Shown here in pieces: positions 19,038 to 28,265 of a stretch of DNA of 64,000 nucleotides. The translations under genes and the position numbers were made by a program. The notes beneath the pieces were generated by a model, which was not told the DNA's origin, searched no databases, and saw nothing but the letters and a program-made list of their open reading frames with translations. Source of the DNA: Erwinia pyri (GTDB taxonomy: Bacteria > Pseudomonadota > Gammaproteobacteria > Enterobacterales > Enterobacteriaceae); NCBI RefSeq assembly GCF_030758455.1, contig NZ_CP132353.1, forward strand, positions 3,100,001-3,164,000, written 5' to 3'. Position 1 is the first letter of the stretch, and every line of letters starts with the position of its first letter.

Positions 19038-19817
19038 TCAGACCGAAGCGGAGAGCGTTTGAGCCAGTTTCATCATCGCGGGCGCAGGCAAATGCCCAAT
19101 AAGCATAAATTGATGCTGCTGCTGCTGCCAGTAAACAACATTCATATCCCGCCGGGTTTCAGTGGACAATGTCCGTGAAGCCTGTCGGGAGGTGGCGGTA
19201 ATACATAACGCCAGTGGGCCAGTTTCACGCTCATCCCAGACAATTTGCGCAATCGCTTTATCGTCGTAGCTGAGCATTCTGGCACTTTTAAACGCGCTAC
19301 CGTTCAACGTCAGCGCCTGCGGCGACAGAGGTAAATCCAGATGGCGACTGATGTACGCTAATTGCTGCCGCATTACGCTGGCAGAAGGCGAAACGCCTTC
19401 AAACGTCTCGCGGGTATAAAGCGCCATATATTGCGCTACCGTATCCCGCCAGCCATCATCATTATCAAACAGCCGTTGGCCTTTGTTGCCGCCAACCACT
19501 CCCAGAGCCAGCGCAGAGAGGGTAGCCGCAATGAGCGTTCTGCGGCTGATACCTCGCGCTGGCGGCTCAGGAGAGTGATTAAGCATGCCTCCAAGCCGTT
19601 GCTGCAGACGAGTTATCGGAGCCTCTTCTAACAGTGGCGCAAACGCAGCGGCGAAGTCAGCGTTGCCGCTATCCAGGCGGGCCAGGCGTTCTGCCAGAAA
19701 AGGATCATTCCTGAGCATCTTTTCCACCTGCTGATACTGCTGCTCATCAAGTTGATTATCCAGCCATGCCACCAGTATTTCATCGGAAACCGGCATTCCT
19801 TTTTGCCAATGAGTCAC
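19038..19817 (-). CDS. Anti-sigma factor, single transmembrane segment
   Basis: Protein of 259 residues translated from a GTG that overlaps the sigma factor stop by four bases (GTGA), a coupling typical of sigma/anti-sigma pairs. The N-terminus (about 10-80, DEILVAWLDNQLDEQQYQQVEKML) resembles the sigma-binding helices of FecR/RsiW-type anti-sigma factors, but it lacks Cys and His, so it is not a zinc anti-sigma (no HxxxCxxC). A transmembrane helix lies at about 93-110 after RRT, and the C-terminal 150 residues would be periplasmic. The periplasmic half could receive a signal from the cytochrome or TPR protein of the same operon; this is inference. Confidence 0.82.
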   Translation of the reverse strand: MTHWQKGMPVSDEILVAWLDNQLDEQQYQQVEKMLRNDPFLAERLARLDSGNADFAAAFAPLLEEAPITRLQQRLGGMLNHSPEPPARGISRRTLIAATLSALALGVVGGNKGQRLFDNDDGWRDTVAQYMALYTRETFEGVSPSASVMRQQLAYISRHLDLPLSPQALTLNGSAFKSARMLSYDDKAIAQIVWDERETGPLALCITATSRQASRTLSTETRRDMNVVYWQQQQHQFMLIGHLPAPAMMKLAQTLSASV

Positions 19818-20332
19818 CCTTCTCCCCCTCTGTTATGCCTGCTCTCAGTGGTTACAGCTTTTGCCAGCCTGTGACGTGCATTGGCTAACCGACTCATAAT
19901 AGTGCCAATCGGCACCGCCAGAGTCTCTGCCGCTTCCTGATAAGTAAAACCTTCGACATAGACCAGAAATACCGCGTTGCGCTGCGCCTCTGGCAGTCTG
20001 TTAATGCGCTCTCGTACCTGCTGCGCCCACAGATGGTCGCTCTCGCCATCGCTCACCTGCAACGCCGCCCCGTCCAGCTCATCAATGTTTTGCTGTTGAG
20101 TCAGATGCGTGGCGCGGACCTGATTGATCCAGATGGAGTGCAGAAGGGTAAACAGCCAGCGATCCAGGCGAGTACCCGGAACAAACTGGCTGCTTTTCTC
20201 CAGCGCCCGCACACAGGTTGCCTGCACTAAATCTTCAGCTACGTCCCGTTTTCTGGAGAGCACCAGGCCATAACGCCATAGCCGCGCCAGATAAAGCGGT
20301 AATTGCGTGCGAAGCTCGACGCTGTTACCCAC
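19814..20332 (-). CDS. ECF-type RNA polymerase sigma factor
   Basis: Sigma-70 family, group 4, about 172 residues. Region 2 holds SRKRDVAEDLVQATCVRALE and LDRWLFTLLHSIWINQVR. Region 4 holds LPEAQRNAVFLVYVEGFTYQEAAETLAVPIGTIMSRL, the helix-turn-helix that reads the -35 element. There is no N- or C-terminal extension. Two GTG starts are near. The one at 20332 stands six bases after AAGGA and is preferred; the one at 20338 abuts the Shine-Dalgarno. It is third gene of a four-gene operon with cytochrome b561, a TPR protein and the anti-sigma. Target genes are unknown; such operons are usually autoregulated. Confidence 0.92.
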   Translation of the reverse strand: MGNSVELRTQLPLYLARLWRYGLVLSRKRDVAEDLVQATCVRALEKSSQFVPGTRLDRWLFTLLHSIWINQVRATHLTQQQNIDELDGAALQVSDGESDHLWAQQVRERINRLPEAQRNAVFLVYVEGFTYQEAAETLAVPIGTIMSRLANARHRLAKAVTTESRHNRGGEG

Positions 20333-20365
20333 CTGCACTCCTTACCCTCTTGCTCATCGCCACCA

Positions 20366-20893
20366 TCAGATCTCCGGGTGTCCGGCTATAGCTGCTGAAA
20401 GATCGCGGTACTCTTCACAGCTCGTGCCGCAGATCCCTGCAATAATTTTTAGCTGCTCGCGAGCCTGAACCGGCTGCCGCTTAACCATATACGCTTCGCC
20501 CAGATATTCACGAACTTTGGCATAGCGTGGATCTAAGGCGATTGATTTTTGATAATAGCCTATCCCCTCGTCCGTTCTGCCCAGCTTACGCGTGGCGTAA
20601 CCCCGGTAATTCCAGGCTTTGGCGGTGTTGGGCTGCTGCAGGCGGTCCAGCATCTGCAACGCCTCATCGTAACGCCCGGCTTTTGCCAGCGCATAGGCGT
20701 AATCGGTACGATCGCTGTCGTTGATCATGCTGGTTTTTTCCGGCACACAGCTTTTGCCCTGTTTATCGTAAATCTGGCCTTTCGGGCAGGTTGGCGGTTT
20801 ATCATCGTCATCGCCCATCGCGTGAGCCATTCCGCTAATCAGCACGCTGGAGAGTGTGGCAAGGTAAAATATACGACGCAGTGTTTTGGTCAT
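20366..20893 (-). CDS. Periplasmic TPR-repeat protein with paired cysteines
   Basis: Exported protein of 175 residues. It has a signal peptide (about 1-25, ISGMAHA). A short Asp-rich, Cys-bearing segment follows (MGDDDDKPPTCPKGQIYD then GKSCVPEK). At least two tetratricopeptide repeats lie at about 60-150 (YAYALAKAGRYDEALQMLDRL and AWNYRGYATRKLGRTDEGI). It ends with a second cysteine pair in GICGTSCEEY. The two cysteine pairs in the oxidising periplasm suggest disulfides. It starts 28 bases after the cytochrome gene and 28 bases before the sigma gene. Function unknown; a redox or stress sensing adaptor for the sigma system is a guess from context. Confidence 0.82.
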   Translation of the reverse strand: MTKTLRRIFYLATLSSVLISGMAHAMGDDDDKPPTCPKGQIYDKQGKSCVPEKTSMINDSDRTDYAYALAKAGRYDEALQMLDRLQQPNTAKAWNYRGYATRKLGRTDEGIGYYQKSIALDPRYAKVREYLGEAYMVKRQPVQAREQLKIIAGICGTSCEEYRDLSAAIAGHPEI

Positions 20894-20921
20894 TTTCTAA
20901 CTCCGGAAGAGTAGCAGAGGG

Positions 20922-21479
20922 TCATTTAAGTTTTGGGATCATCCGTTTCAGCGTGCCGTCCCGCAGCACGTAGTGATGCAGCAGCGCCATCGCGGCATGT
21001 CCGCCAGCCAACAGAATAAGTAGCCAGGCGTTGTAGTAATGCAGCGCGCCCAATAGCTTACGTAGTGAGCCGTCGATGTAGAGCAGTTCAGACAGGTCGC
21101 CAAGACCAAAAAAGGAGAATGGCGCACCCTGCGCCCAGCGGAAAAGAAATCCCAGGGTTACCTGTGCGACAAGCAGCAGATAGAGCAGCCCATGCACAGA
21201 TTTTGCGCCAATATGTGCTGCCCTGGAGGGGCTGGCAGGCGGCAGGCGACGTCCTTTGCTGGCCCGCCAGATAATCCGGAAAACCATAAGCAGCGCCAGC
21301 AAAAGGCCGAATGAGATGTGCAGCGATTGCAGGTTATGACGTAGCGGCGTGCCTTTTTCCAGACGCGACCAAACCTGAAAGCTGGCAAACAGAAAGATCA
21401 CGTCAAGAGCCGTCAGCCAGTGCAGCGTGAGGGTAATTTTGTCGTAATGGGTGGACGTGGCAGTCTGCCGTTGGCGCAT
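20922..21479 (-). CDS. Cytochrome b561-family membrane protein
   Basis: Four-helix di-heme b-type cytochrome of 185 residues, inner membrane. It begins with a cytosolic segment ending HYDKITLTLHWLTALDVIFLF, whose His is a usual heme ligand. Further candidate ligands are LQSLHISFGLLLALLMVFRI, KSVHGLLYLLLVAQV and LHYYNAWLLILLAGGHAAMALLHHYV. Family members oxidise quinol or pass electrons to or from superoxide. The E. coli relatives are YodB and YceJ. Start ATG 21479 follows GGGGAATTTCTT. It is the first gene of the operon with TPR, ECF sigma and anti-sigma, suggesting that electron flow or superoxide is linked to the regulon. Confidence 0.9.
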   Translation of the reverse strand: MRQRQTATSTHYDKITLTLHWLTALDVIFLFASFQVWSRLEKGTPLRHNLQSLHISFGLLLALLMVFRIIWRASKGRRLPPASPSRAAHIGAKSVHGLLYLLLVAQVTLGFLFRWAQGAPFSFFGLGDLSELLYIDGSLRKLLGALHYYNAWLLILLAGGHAAMALLHHYVLRDGTLKRMIPKLK

Positions 21480-21572
21480 AAGAAATTCCCCGTGTAGTAG
21501 TGACAGGGTTAACAGTTCAGCGCAGGATTTTATTCAGAACAATTTGTTATAACAGAAAGGTTTTTAATAAAG

Positions 21573-21596
21573 AACAGGCCACTTTCGCGGCCTGTT
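21573..21596. terminator. Hairpin terminator after ybhQ
   Basis: AACAGGCC (21573-21580), eight-base loop, GGCCTGTT (21589-21596), with CTTTATT following on the minus strand. It ends ybhQ and insulates the cytochrome operon promoter region. Confidence 0.75.
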
Positions 21597-21601
21597 GTGC
21601 T

Positions 21602-21991
21602 TTAGCGGTGACGCTGGTGAGCGCGAACAGGCTCTTTAGCCAGCAGAGAGACCACACAGGGTCCGGTCAGCATCAGCACTCCAACACACCCTAACAGCAG
21701 GTTGTTGTGGACCACGCGGGAAAGCATAACTAACACCAGCATCGCCGCGCCAAAATAGTAGGTGGTGGTCACATCCTCAAGGAAGTCCCCAACCCGGCGC
21801 AAACGTGGCAGCCGCTGAGTCAACAGCATGGCGGTAAACACGCTGGCATACATCGCCAGTAAAACCGTGCTGACCTGCAGCAGCGCCTGATGTTTCCATC
21901 CCCACACCAGCCCGGCAATCAGCAGGAGGTGCAGCGTGATATGTACACAGGTTTGTCCGGTGACAATCTGAATACGGTTAGACCATTTCAT
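21602..21991 (-). CDS. ybhQ: YbhQ, inner-membrane protein
   Basis: Protein of 129 residues with four hydrophobic segments, colinear with E. coli YbhQ (136 residues). It shares MKW at the start, DFLEDVTTTYYFGAA, the following LSRVVHNNLLLG and the end GPCVVSLLAKE. The start at 21991 is supported by CCAGGAGAAGAAA; a 16-residue upstream extension in the open frame is not. Function is unknown. It lies divergent from ybhP as in E. coli. Confidence 0.93.
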   Translation of the reverse strand: MKWSNRIQIVTGQTCVHITLHLLLIAGLVWGWKHQALLQVSTVLLAMYASVFTAMLLTQRLPRLRRVGDFLEDVTTTYYFGAAMLVLVMLSRVVHNNLLLGCVGVLMLTGPCVVSLLAKEPVRAHQRHR

Positions 21992-22173
21992 TTTCTTCTC
22001 CTGGCAGACCCAACAGAGGTCGCCCAGCCTTGTTAACACAGTAAGTGATAACGAATTTCCTCAGACTACCTTAGTTTTCGGATAATGCCGCAAAGAACGC
22101 CGTTTCAGGGCACTCTTTTGTGACAAAGACTACACTTCACTCTTCACCAGATGAAAAGGAGAGCGCGCACAGT

Positions 22174-22935
22174 ATGTCACAAAAAGCGCAGGGATTTTCA
22201 TTAAAAGTCCTGACAATCAATACGCACAAGGGCTTTGCCGCTTTCAACCGCCGTTTTATCCTGCCTGAACTGCGTGATGCCGTCAGGGCAACGGCGGCGG
22301 ATATTGTCTTTTTACAAGAGGTGATGGGTACCCACGCCGTTAATCAACTGGAGGTTGAAAACTGGCCTGACACACCTCATTACGAATTTCTGGCCGATAC
22401 CATGTGGAACGATTTTGCCTATGGGCGAAACGCAGTCTATCCCGAAGGGCACCATGGCAATGCCATTTTGTCCCGCTTTCCGATCGTGGCGTTTGAAAAC
22501 CGCGATATTTCGGTAGAAGGGACGGAAAAGCGCGGGCTGCTGCATTGTCAGGTGCAAATCCCTGACCAGACTCATCCCTTACACGCCATCTGCGTGCATC
22601 TGGGGCTGCGTGATGCGCACCGGCATGCGCAGCTAAACCTGCTGTGCGACCTGGTAAATGGCCTGCCAAAAGAGGCGCCGGTGGTAGTCGCGGGAGATTT
22701 CAACGACTGGCAGCAAAAAGCCAACGCTATTTTGAAAAAAGGGGCAGCAATGGAGGAGGTCTTCAGCAGAAAAAATGGACGCCCGGCGCGAACCTTTCCT
22801 GCCCGCTTCCCGCTGCTGAGACTTGACCGGATCTATGTCCGCAATGCCGGGATCAGTCACCCGCAGACCATCCCGCTGCGGCCCTGGTCCCATCTTTCCG
22901 ATCACGCCCCTCTGGCTGTGGAGATCCACCTATGA
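22174..22935 (+). CDS. ybhP: YbhP, endonuclease/exonuclease/phosphatase-fold protein
   Basis: Protein of 253 residues, the same as E. coli YbhP. It has the metal-dependent EEP fold: LTINTHKGF near the start, the metal-binding Glu in [17 protein letters not shown], and the C-terminal active-site pair in HLSDHAPL. The fold covers DNases, phosphatases and sphingomyelinases, and the substrate here is unknown. ATG 22174 is preferred over an earlier in-frame start at 22120; AAAAGGAGAG lies upstream. Its stop overlaps clsB by four bases (ATGA), so the two are translationally coupled. Confidence 0.95.
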   Translation: MSQKAQGFSLKVLTINTHKGFAAFNRRFILPELRDAVRATAADIVFLQEVMGTHAVNQLEVENWPDTPHYEFLADTMWNDFAYGRNAVYPEGHHGNAILSRFPIVAFENRDISVEGTEKRGLLHCQVQIPDQTHPLHAICVHLGLRDAHRHAQLNLLCDLVNGLPKEAPVVVAGDFNDWQQKANAILKKGAAMEEVFSRKNGRPARTFPARFPLLRLDRIYVRNAGISHPQTIPLRPWSHLSDHAPLAVEIHL

Positions 22936-24176
22936 ATATGGAGTGGCGCGATGGCAATCGCCTGCGCCTGCTGGAAAACGGCGAAGAGTACTTCCCACGC
23001 GTATTTGAAGCTATCCGCCGTGCGCGAGAGTTCGTGCTGCTGGAAACCTTTATCCTCTTTGAAGATGAGGTAGGAAAAGAGCTGCATGCGGTGCTGCTGG
23101 AAGCGGCAAAACGCGGGGTTAAAGTTGAGATGCTGCTGGACGGGTATGGATCTAACGACCTCTCCGATGAGTTTGTCACCGCCCTGACCTCGGCTGGCGT
23201 GCGGTTCGTTTACTACGATCCCCGCCCTTTAGTGTTGGGGATGCGTACCAACATATTCCGTCGTCTGCATCGTAAAATTGTGGTGTGCGACGGTGACATC
23301 GCTTTTGTCGGCGGCATCAACTACTCCGCAGAGCACAATTCCAGCTATGGTGCAGAAGCGAAGCAGGATTATGCCGTTGAGGTGAAAGGTCCGATTGTTG
23401 ATGACATCACCGCCTATGTGCAGCAGTCGCTGAACAGCGAAGAGATTACCCGCCGCTGGTGGGGCGGCCGTTCGCATCGTCCGGCCAAAAATGCCACGCC
23501 GGGCGAGGCACAAATTCTGTTTGTCTGGCGAGATAATGACGAACACCGGGATGATATTGAGCAGCACTATATCGACATGCTGCGCAGTGCAAAAAAGGAG
23601 GTGATCATTGCCAACGCCTACTTCTTCCCGGGCTATAAGCTGCTGCGGGAGATGCGCAGCGCTGCGCAAAGAGGCGTCTCGGTGAAACTGATCGTTCAGG
23701 GTGAACCCGATATGCCGATAGTGAAAGTCGGCGCCGAGCTGCTTTATAACTATCTGGTGGGCGGCGGTGTGGAGATTTATGAGTATATCCGTCGTCCGCT
23801 GCATGCCAAGATCGCCATCCAGGACGATTACTGGTCAACCGTCGGCTCCAGTAATCTGGATCCCTTGAGTCTCTCCCTGAATCTGGAGGCGAACCTGATC
23901 GTTCACGACCGGACCTTTAATGAAATAGTCCGGAGTAAACTTAACCGTCTGCTGCAAGAAGATTGTAAACGCGTGGAGGAGAGCCAGCTCCCCCGCCAGA
24001 ACTGGTGGCAGCTGGGGAAAAGCGTGGTGGTATTCCACTTTCTGCGTCATTTCCCGGCCATCGCTGGCTGGCTGCCGGCCCATACGCCGAAGCTGGCGCA
24101 AATCTCTCCTCCTGTTCAGCCTGAGCTGGAAACCCAGGATCGTGTTGAGCCTGATAAAGAGCGAGTAAAATCCTGA
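22932..24176 (+). CDS. clsB: Cardiolipin synthase B
   Basis: Phospholipase D-superfamily enzyme of 414 residues that makes cardiolipin (and in E. coli can make phosphatidylglycerol) at the inner membrane. The two HKD half-sites are visible: [10 protein letters not shown] with His113 and HAKIAIQDD with His291. The residues after the first, [11 protein letters not shown], and after the second, [13 protein letters not shown], are typical. It is the middle gene of ybhP-clsB-ybhN, with four-base and one-base overlaps on its two sides. Formerly named ybhO. Confidence 0.97.
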   Translation: MNMEWRDGNRLRLLENGEEYFPRVFEAIRRAREFVLLETFILFEDEVGKELHAVLLEAAKRGVKVEMLLDGYGSNDLSDEFVTALTSAGVRFVYYDPRPLVLGMRTNIFRRLHRKIVVCDGDIAFVGGINYSAEHNSSYGAEAKQDYAVEVKGPIVDDITAYVQQSLNSEEITRRWWGGRSHRPAKNATPGEAQILFVWRDNDEHRDDIEQHYIDMLRSAKKEVIIANAYFFPGYKLLREMRSAAQRGVSVKLIVQGEPDMPIVKVGAELLYNYLVGGGVEIYEYIRRPLHAKIAIQDDYWSTVGSSNLDPLSLSLNLEANLIVHDRTFNEIVRSKLNRLLQEDCKRVEESQLPRQNWWQLGKSVVVFHFLRHFPAIAGWLPAHTPKLAQISPPVQPELETQDRVEPDKERVKS

Positions 24177-25141
24177 TGTCTGCTGCGCAATCCCGTTGGA
24201 AGTGGGTGAAGAAGATCCTCACCTGGCTGTTCTTTATCGCCGTCGTCGTGTTGCTGGTTGTCTATGCCCGTAAGGTGAACTGGCACGATGTGATTGAAGT
24301 GATAACCCATTACAACCGCGTCGCTATTTTGAGCTCCGTGGCGCTGGTAATAGTGAGTTATCTCACCTATGGCCTCTACGATCTGATAGGTCAGGCGTAT
24401 TGCGGCCACAAGCTGCAAAAGCGCCAGGTGATGCTGGTGTCTTTTATCTGTTATGCCTTTAACCTGACGCTGAGCACCTGGGTTGGCGGCGTGGCAATGC
24501 GCTACCGACTCTACTCCAGGCTGGGACTGGAAAGCAGCACCATCACCCGTATTTTCTCGTTGAGCATCGCCACTAACTGGCTGGGTTATGTGCTGGTAGC
24601 GGGCGTGGTCTTCAGTACAGGCATGGTGCCCATTCCTTCCGGCTGGTTTATCGGCGAGGGAACGTTAAGAACTATCGGTGTGGCGCTGCTGGCGTTTGTG
24701 GTGGTTTATCTTGCGCTTTGCGCCTTCTCAAAGCGTCGTCGCTGGACGGTAAAAGGGCATAAGCTGGCGCTGCCATCTTTCCGTATGGCTATGCTTCAGT
24801 TTGCTGTTTCCAGCGCAAACTGGCTGGTGATGGGTGCCATTATCTGGCTGCTTCTGGCCCAGAGAGTCGATTATCCGCAGGTGCTGGGCGTGCTGTTAAT
24901 CAGCAGTATTGCCGGAGTAATCATTCATATCCCGGCGGGCATTGGCGTGCTGGAAGCGGTATTCCTGGCGCTGCTGGGCGGCGAGCATCTCTCTCACGGC
25001 TCTATTATCGCTGCGCTGCTGGCCTACCGCGTACTCTACTTTATCGCCCCGTTGTTACTGGCGCTGGTGCTCTATCTGTGGCTGGAAGGACAGGCAAAAA
25101 CGCTGCGGCAGAAGAACGAGCGGGATATGCAGAAGTCGTGA
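24176..25141 (+). CDS. ybhN: YbhN, UPF0104 membrane protein
   Basis: Polytopic inner-membrane protein of 321 residues of the lysylphosphatidylglycerol synthase transmembrane family, but without the synthase domain. It has about eight helices. Conserved patches are SYLTYGLYDLIGQAYCG, TLSTWVGGVAMRYRLYSRLG and HIPAGIGVLEAVFLALL. Its start shares one base with the clsB stop (TGATG). Its place in the clsB operon suggests a role with anionic lipids; the actual activity is not known. Confidence 0.94.
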   Translation: MSAAQSRWKWVKKILTWLFFIAVVVLLVVYARKVNWHDVIEVITHYNRVAILSSVALVIVSYLTYGLYDLIGQAYCGHKLQKRQVMLVSFICYAFNLTLSTWVGGVAMRYRLYSRLGLESSTITRIFSLSIATNWLGYVLVAGVVFSTGMVPIPSGWFIGEGTLRTIGVALLAFVVVYLALCAFSKRRRWTVKGHKLALPSFRMAMLQFAVSSANWLVMGAIIWLLLAQRVDYPQVLGVLLISSIAGVIIHIPAGIGVLEAVFLALLGGEHLSHGSIIAALLAYRVLYFIAPLLLALVLYLWLEGQAKTLRQKNERDMQKS

Positions 25142-25201
25142 TGACGGGTTAACGCTACGCCAAAAGAGTGAGTTTAACCCGCAGAGTTATAGCGGAAGTG
25201 T

Positions 25202-25230
25202 AGCCCGGACGGAGCAGAGCCGTCCGGGCT
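25202..25230. terminator. Perfect 11-bp stem between convergent ybhN and ybhL
   Basis: AGCCCGGACGG (25202-25212), loop AGCAGAG, CCGTCCGGGCT (25220-25230). It sits between two converging genes but has no T-run, so it may be a terminator, an mRNA end stabiliser or a REP-like unit. Confidence 0.55.
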
Positions 25231-25259
25231 GAGCAGAGTAAAAAGCTTGCTCTCTGCGG

Positions 25260-25970
25260 CTAGCGGCGGTTGCCGAAGATACGCAGCAGCATCAGGAACA
25301 GGTTGATAAAGTCCAGATAGAGCGTTAATGCTCCCAGAATCGAGTAGCGACGCAGGTTCTCTTTATCTTCAACATTAATCCCTTCACCGATATTCTTCAG
25401 CTTCTGCGTGTCATAGGCGGTCAGCCCGACAAACACCACCACGCCGATATAGGTCACGGCCCACATCAGCGCAGAGCTTTTCAGCCAGATATTCACCAGT
25501 GAAGCCAGCACAATGCCGATCAGCGCCATAAACAGCAGGCTACCCATTTTGCTGAGGTCGCGTTTTGTGGTGTAACCCCAGAAACTCATGACACCAAACA
25601 TCCCGCCGGTCACCACAAAAGTGCTGGCGATAGAGGAGTAGGTGTAAACAAGGAAAATACTTGCCAGGGTAAGGCCAGTTAGCGCGGAATAGAGCATAAA
25701 CAGCGCCGTCGCTGCCGCCCCGCTAAGCTTGTGCACCATACCGGAAAGCACAAATACCAACCCTAACTGCACAATAATCAGACCAAAGAAAGTGATGCGG
25801 TTGGCGAAGACCAGCTCCATGACCGCAGGCGTGTTCGCCGCAAACCATGCAACAAAGGCGGTCAGCAACAGACCGCACGTCATCCAGCCGTAAACCTGAG
25901 CCATATAAGTCTGCAAACCGGTGTTGGCCTGCGAAACCATAGAACTGTTGGAACGTGGATATCGATCCAT
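25260..25970 (-). CDS. ybhL: YbhL, Bax inhibitor-1 family membrane protein
   Basis: Inner-membrane protein of 236 residues with seven helices. It closely follows E. coli YbhL (LQTYMAQVYGWMTCGLLLTAF and the C-terminal RRYSILGALTLYLDFINLFL). BI-1 family members are proposed pH-dependent calcium leak channels; the bacterial role is unclear. ATG 25970 follows CAGGAGAGCATC. An upstream in-frame ATG at 25988 lies before that Shine-Dalgarno and is less likely. Confidence 0.95.
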   Translation of the reverse strand: MDRYPRSNSSMVSQANTGLQTYMAQVYGWMTCGLLLTAFVAWFAANTPAVMELVFANRITFFGLIIVQLGLVFVLSGMVHKLSGAAATALFMLYSALTGLTLASIFLVYTYSSIASTFVVTGGMFGVMSFWGYTTKRDLSKMGSLLFMALIGIVLASLVNIWLKSSALMWAVTYIGVVVFVGLTAYDTQKLKNIGEGINVEDKENLRRYSILGALTLYLDFINLFLMLLRIFGNRR

Positions 25971-26148
25971 GATGCTCTCCTGATTCATAAATTAGCAAAG
26001 TGATCCCGGAAACTCGCGCAAGGGCCGTTGTCGGGGCCGCTCTTAAGTCTGGCACAGTCCTGGCAAATTAAGCCAGCCCCGCTTATGACTTTTCCCTTGC
26101 CGTTTATCAGCCGGTGTAATTTTGTTGCGTGATTATTGCAGGGTTGCA

Positions 26149-26175
26149 TAAAGCTTGTGCATATCTTGCCGATAA
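26149..26175 (+). promoter_or_regulatory. Sigma-28 (FliA) flagellar promoter
   Basis: TAAAGCTT (26149-26156), an 11-base spacer, GCCGATAA (26168-26175). The FliA consensus is TAAAGTTT-N11-GCCGATAA, so there is one mismatch and exact spacing. It lies 68 bases before the chemoreceptor start and places that gene in the flagellar regulon. Confidence 0.9.
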
Positions 26176-26243
26176 AGTGATCACAAGGAGATTACCTGAC
26201 AGGAAGTTAATTACGCGCCATCTCTTACACCGGGGAATCTTTT

Positions 26244-28187
26244 ATGCAGAAAACCACCGCCAAACGCAAAATGAGCACCCGAACGCTGATGCTTGTTGCG
26301 GGCGCTCTGACCATCACTCTTGGCTTTACCATCACCATAGGCCTGCTCAGCTGGCAGTCAAGCCAGCATCAGCGCAAACTGGCTGAAGATTACCTGGGGA
26401 AGATTGCGGAAAGTAACGCCCTCAGCGTTCAGAAAGAGCTTGAATATGCCCGCACGGTGGCACGCAATCTTGGCCAGAGTCTGATCGCCCTGCCCGCTTC
26501 GGGCATCACCGACCGTAAGGTTGGTGAAGAGTTAATGAAATACTCCCTGAAGCAGAATCCGGACTATCTCTCAATGTCGGTGATTTTCGAAGAAAATGCG
26601 TTTGACGGTCGTGACGCGGAGTTTGCCCAACAGCCCGACTCTGCACCGAAAGGGCGTTTTGCGCGCTTTGTCGATCGCGACGCTTCAGGCAGCTTTGCGC
26701 TGCACAATCTCGACTCCATCTTCAAGCCGGGTCAGGGTGATTACTATTTAATCCCGCAAAAGTTAAAAAAAGATGTTCTGACCGAGCCTTACAGCTATGC
26801 CTACAACGGCGTCGATACGCTGCTGACTTCGGTTGCGGCCGTGGTGCTTGATGATGACAAGCTTAAAGCGGTGATCACTTCTGATATTTCTCTGGCTACT
26901 TTACAGAAAACCGTGGGTGCGATTAAGCCGTGGGAAGGCTTGGGTTATGCCCTGCTGCTTTCCAATAAAGGTCTGGTCGTTTCCAGCCCGGATAAAGCGA
27001 TGGCCGGTAAGCCCTACAAGGGCGTGACCGATGAGTTTACTCAGCAGGTAGTGGAGCATTTTGACACTACGCTGGGTGAAAATGTGCTGGAAACCTGGCG
27101 ACCTATCACCGTCGGTACCAGCAATCTGCCGTGGTATCTGGGAATTGTCACGCCCGTCAGTGCGGTAATGGCGGAAGCGAATCGTCAGCTGATGCACGCC
27201 CTGATCATGATGCTTCTGAGCATAGTGATTGTCTGTACCGTACTGGGGCTGATCTTCACCCGCAAGATAGCCAAACCGATCGGCGGCGAACCTTCTCAGG
27301 CGGCAGAGATAGCGCTGGGCGTGGCAGAAGGCGATCTGAGCGCTGAGATCCCGGTAGCTGCACGCGATCGTCAGAGTATTTTCTTTGCGATGCAAACCAT
27401 GCAGCAGCAATTAAGGACCATGGTGGGCGAGATTATTTCCGCCAGCGACTCTGTTCGTCAGGGCGCGGAAGAGATTGCCTCCGGTAACCTTGATCTTGCT
27501 TCCCGTACAGAGCAGCAGGCCGCTGCGCTGGAAGAGACGGCAGCGAGCATGGAGCAGCTAACCGCTACGGTGAAACATAATGCCGATAATGCGCACCAGG
27601 CGACATCGCTGACAGAGAATGCGACAGATATTGCTCAGCGCGGCGAGATTTTGGTTCAGCAAGTTGTACAAATTATGCAGCAGATCGATGAAAGTTCCCG
27701 CAAAATTGGCGCCATTACCAGCATCATTAACGGCATCGCTTTCCAGACAAACATTCTGGCGCTGAACGCCGCCGTTGAAGCGGCCCGCGCGGGTGAACAG
27801 GGTCGCGGTTTCGCCGTGGTTGCTGCTGAAGTGCGCAGTCTGGCGCAGCGAAGCGCTAACGCGGTTAAAGATATCTCTGCGCTGATTGGCGAGTCTACAC
27901 AGCGGGTCAATCACGGCGTATCGCTGGTACAGGATGCAGGCAGAACCATGCAGGAGATGACTGCTGCGGTGAATTCCGTGAAGACCATTATTGGTGAGAT
28001 TGTGCATGCCTCTGATGAGCAGTCGCAGGGAATTGGGCAGGTGACGGTAGCGGTTAACCAGATGGATGGCGCTACTCAGCAGAACTCCGCGCTGGTGCAG
28101 CAGATGTCTGCGGCTGCCGCTTCACTGGAAGAGCAGGCGAAACAGCTGGCGCAAACGGTACAGATCTTCCGACTGGATGCAGCTTAA
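26244..28187 (+). CDS. Methyl-accepting chemotaxis protein with dCache-like sensor
   Basis: Inner-membrane chemoreceptor of 647 residues. TM1 is at about 15-36. The periplasmic double-Cache-like ligand domain lies at about 45-305 ([51 protein letters not shown]). TM2 is at about 315-338, then HAMP. The cytosolic coiled coil has its conserved tip near residue 517 ([20 protein letters not shown]). Methylation helices of the 36H class flank it. There is no C-terminal NWETF-type tether; the protein ends QIFRLDAA. dCache receptors often bind amino acids or organic acids; the ligand here cannot be told. It is an insertion between ybhL and the moa operon relative to E. coli. Confidence 0.94.
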   Translation: MQKTTAKRKMSTRTLMLVAGALTITLGFTITIGLLSWQSSQHQRKLAEDYLGKIAESNALSVQKELEYARTVARNLGQSLIALPASGITDRKVGEELMKYSLKQNPDYLSMSVIFEENAFDGRDAEFAQQPDSAPKGRFARFVDRDASGSFALHNLDSIFKPGQGDYYLIPQKLKKDVLTEPYSYAYNGVDTLLTSVAAVVLDDDKLKAVITSDISLATLQKTVGAIKPWEGLGYALLLSNKGLVVSSPDKAMAGKPYKGVTDEFTQQVVEHFDTTLGENVLETWRPITVGTSNLPWYLGIVTPVSAVMAEANRQLMHALIMMLLSIVIVCTVLGLIFTRKIAKPIGGEPSQAAEIALGVAEGDLSAEIPVAARDRQSIFFAMQTMQQQLRTMVGEIISASDSVRQGAEEIASGNLDLASRTEQQAAALEETAASMEQLTATVKHNADNAHQATSLTENATDIAQRGEILVQQVVQIMQQIDESSRKIGAITSIINGIAFQTNILALNAAVEAARAGEQGRGFAVVAAEVRSLAQRSANAVKDISALIGESTQRVNHGVSLVQDAGRTMQEMTAAVNSVKTIIGEIVHASDEQSQGIGQVTVAVNQMDGATQQNSALVQQMSAAAASLEEQAKQLAQTVQIFRLDAA

Positions 28188-28196
28188 ATATACCTG

Positions 28197-28224
28197 AGGC
28201 AGCGTGGATGAAACCGCGCTGCCT
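28197..28224 (+). terminator. Hairpin after the chemoreceptor gene
   Basis: AGGCAGCG (28197-28204) pairs with CGCTGCCT (28217-28224), and the stem extends inward by TGG/CCG. It lies 9 bases past the stop codon. GATTTC follows, a poor T-run. Confidence 0.5.
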
Positions 28225-28265
28225 GATTTCAGGGCATGTTGCCTGAAAGTGGGTTGGCCTGCTCA

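Noticed and set aside
23229..23804. Minus-strand frame of 191 codons inside clsB
   Set aside because: Antisense shadow of a well-supported gene with both HKD motifs.
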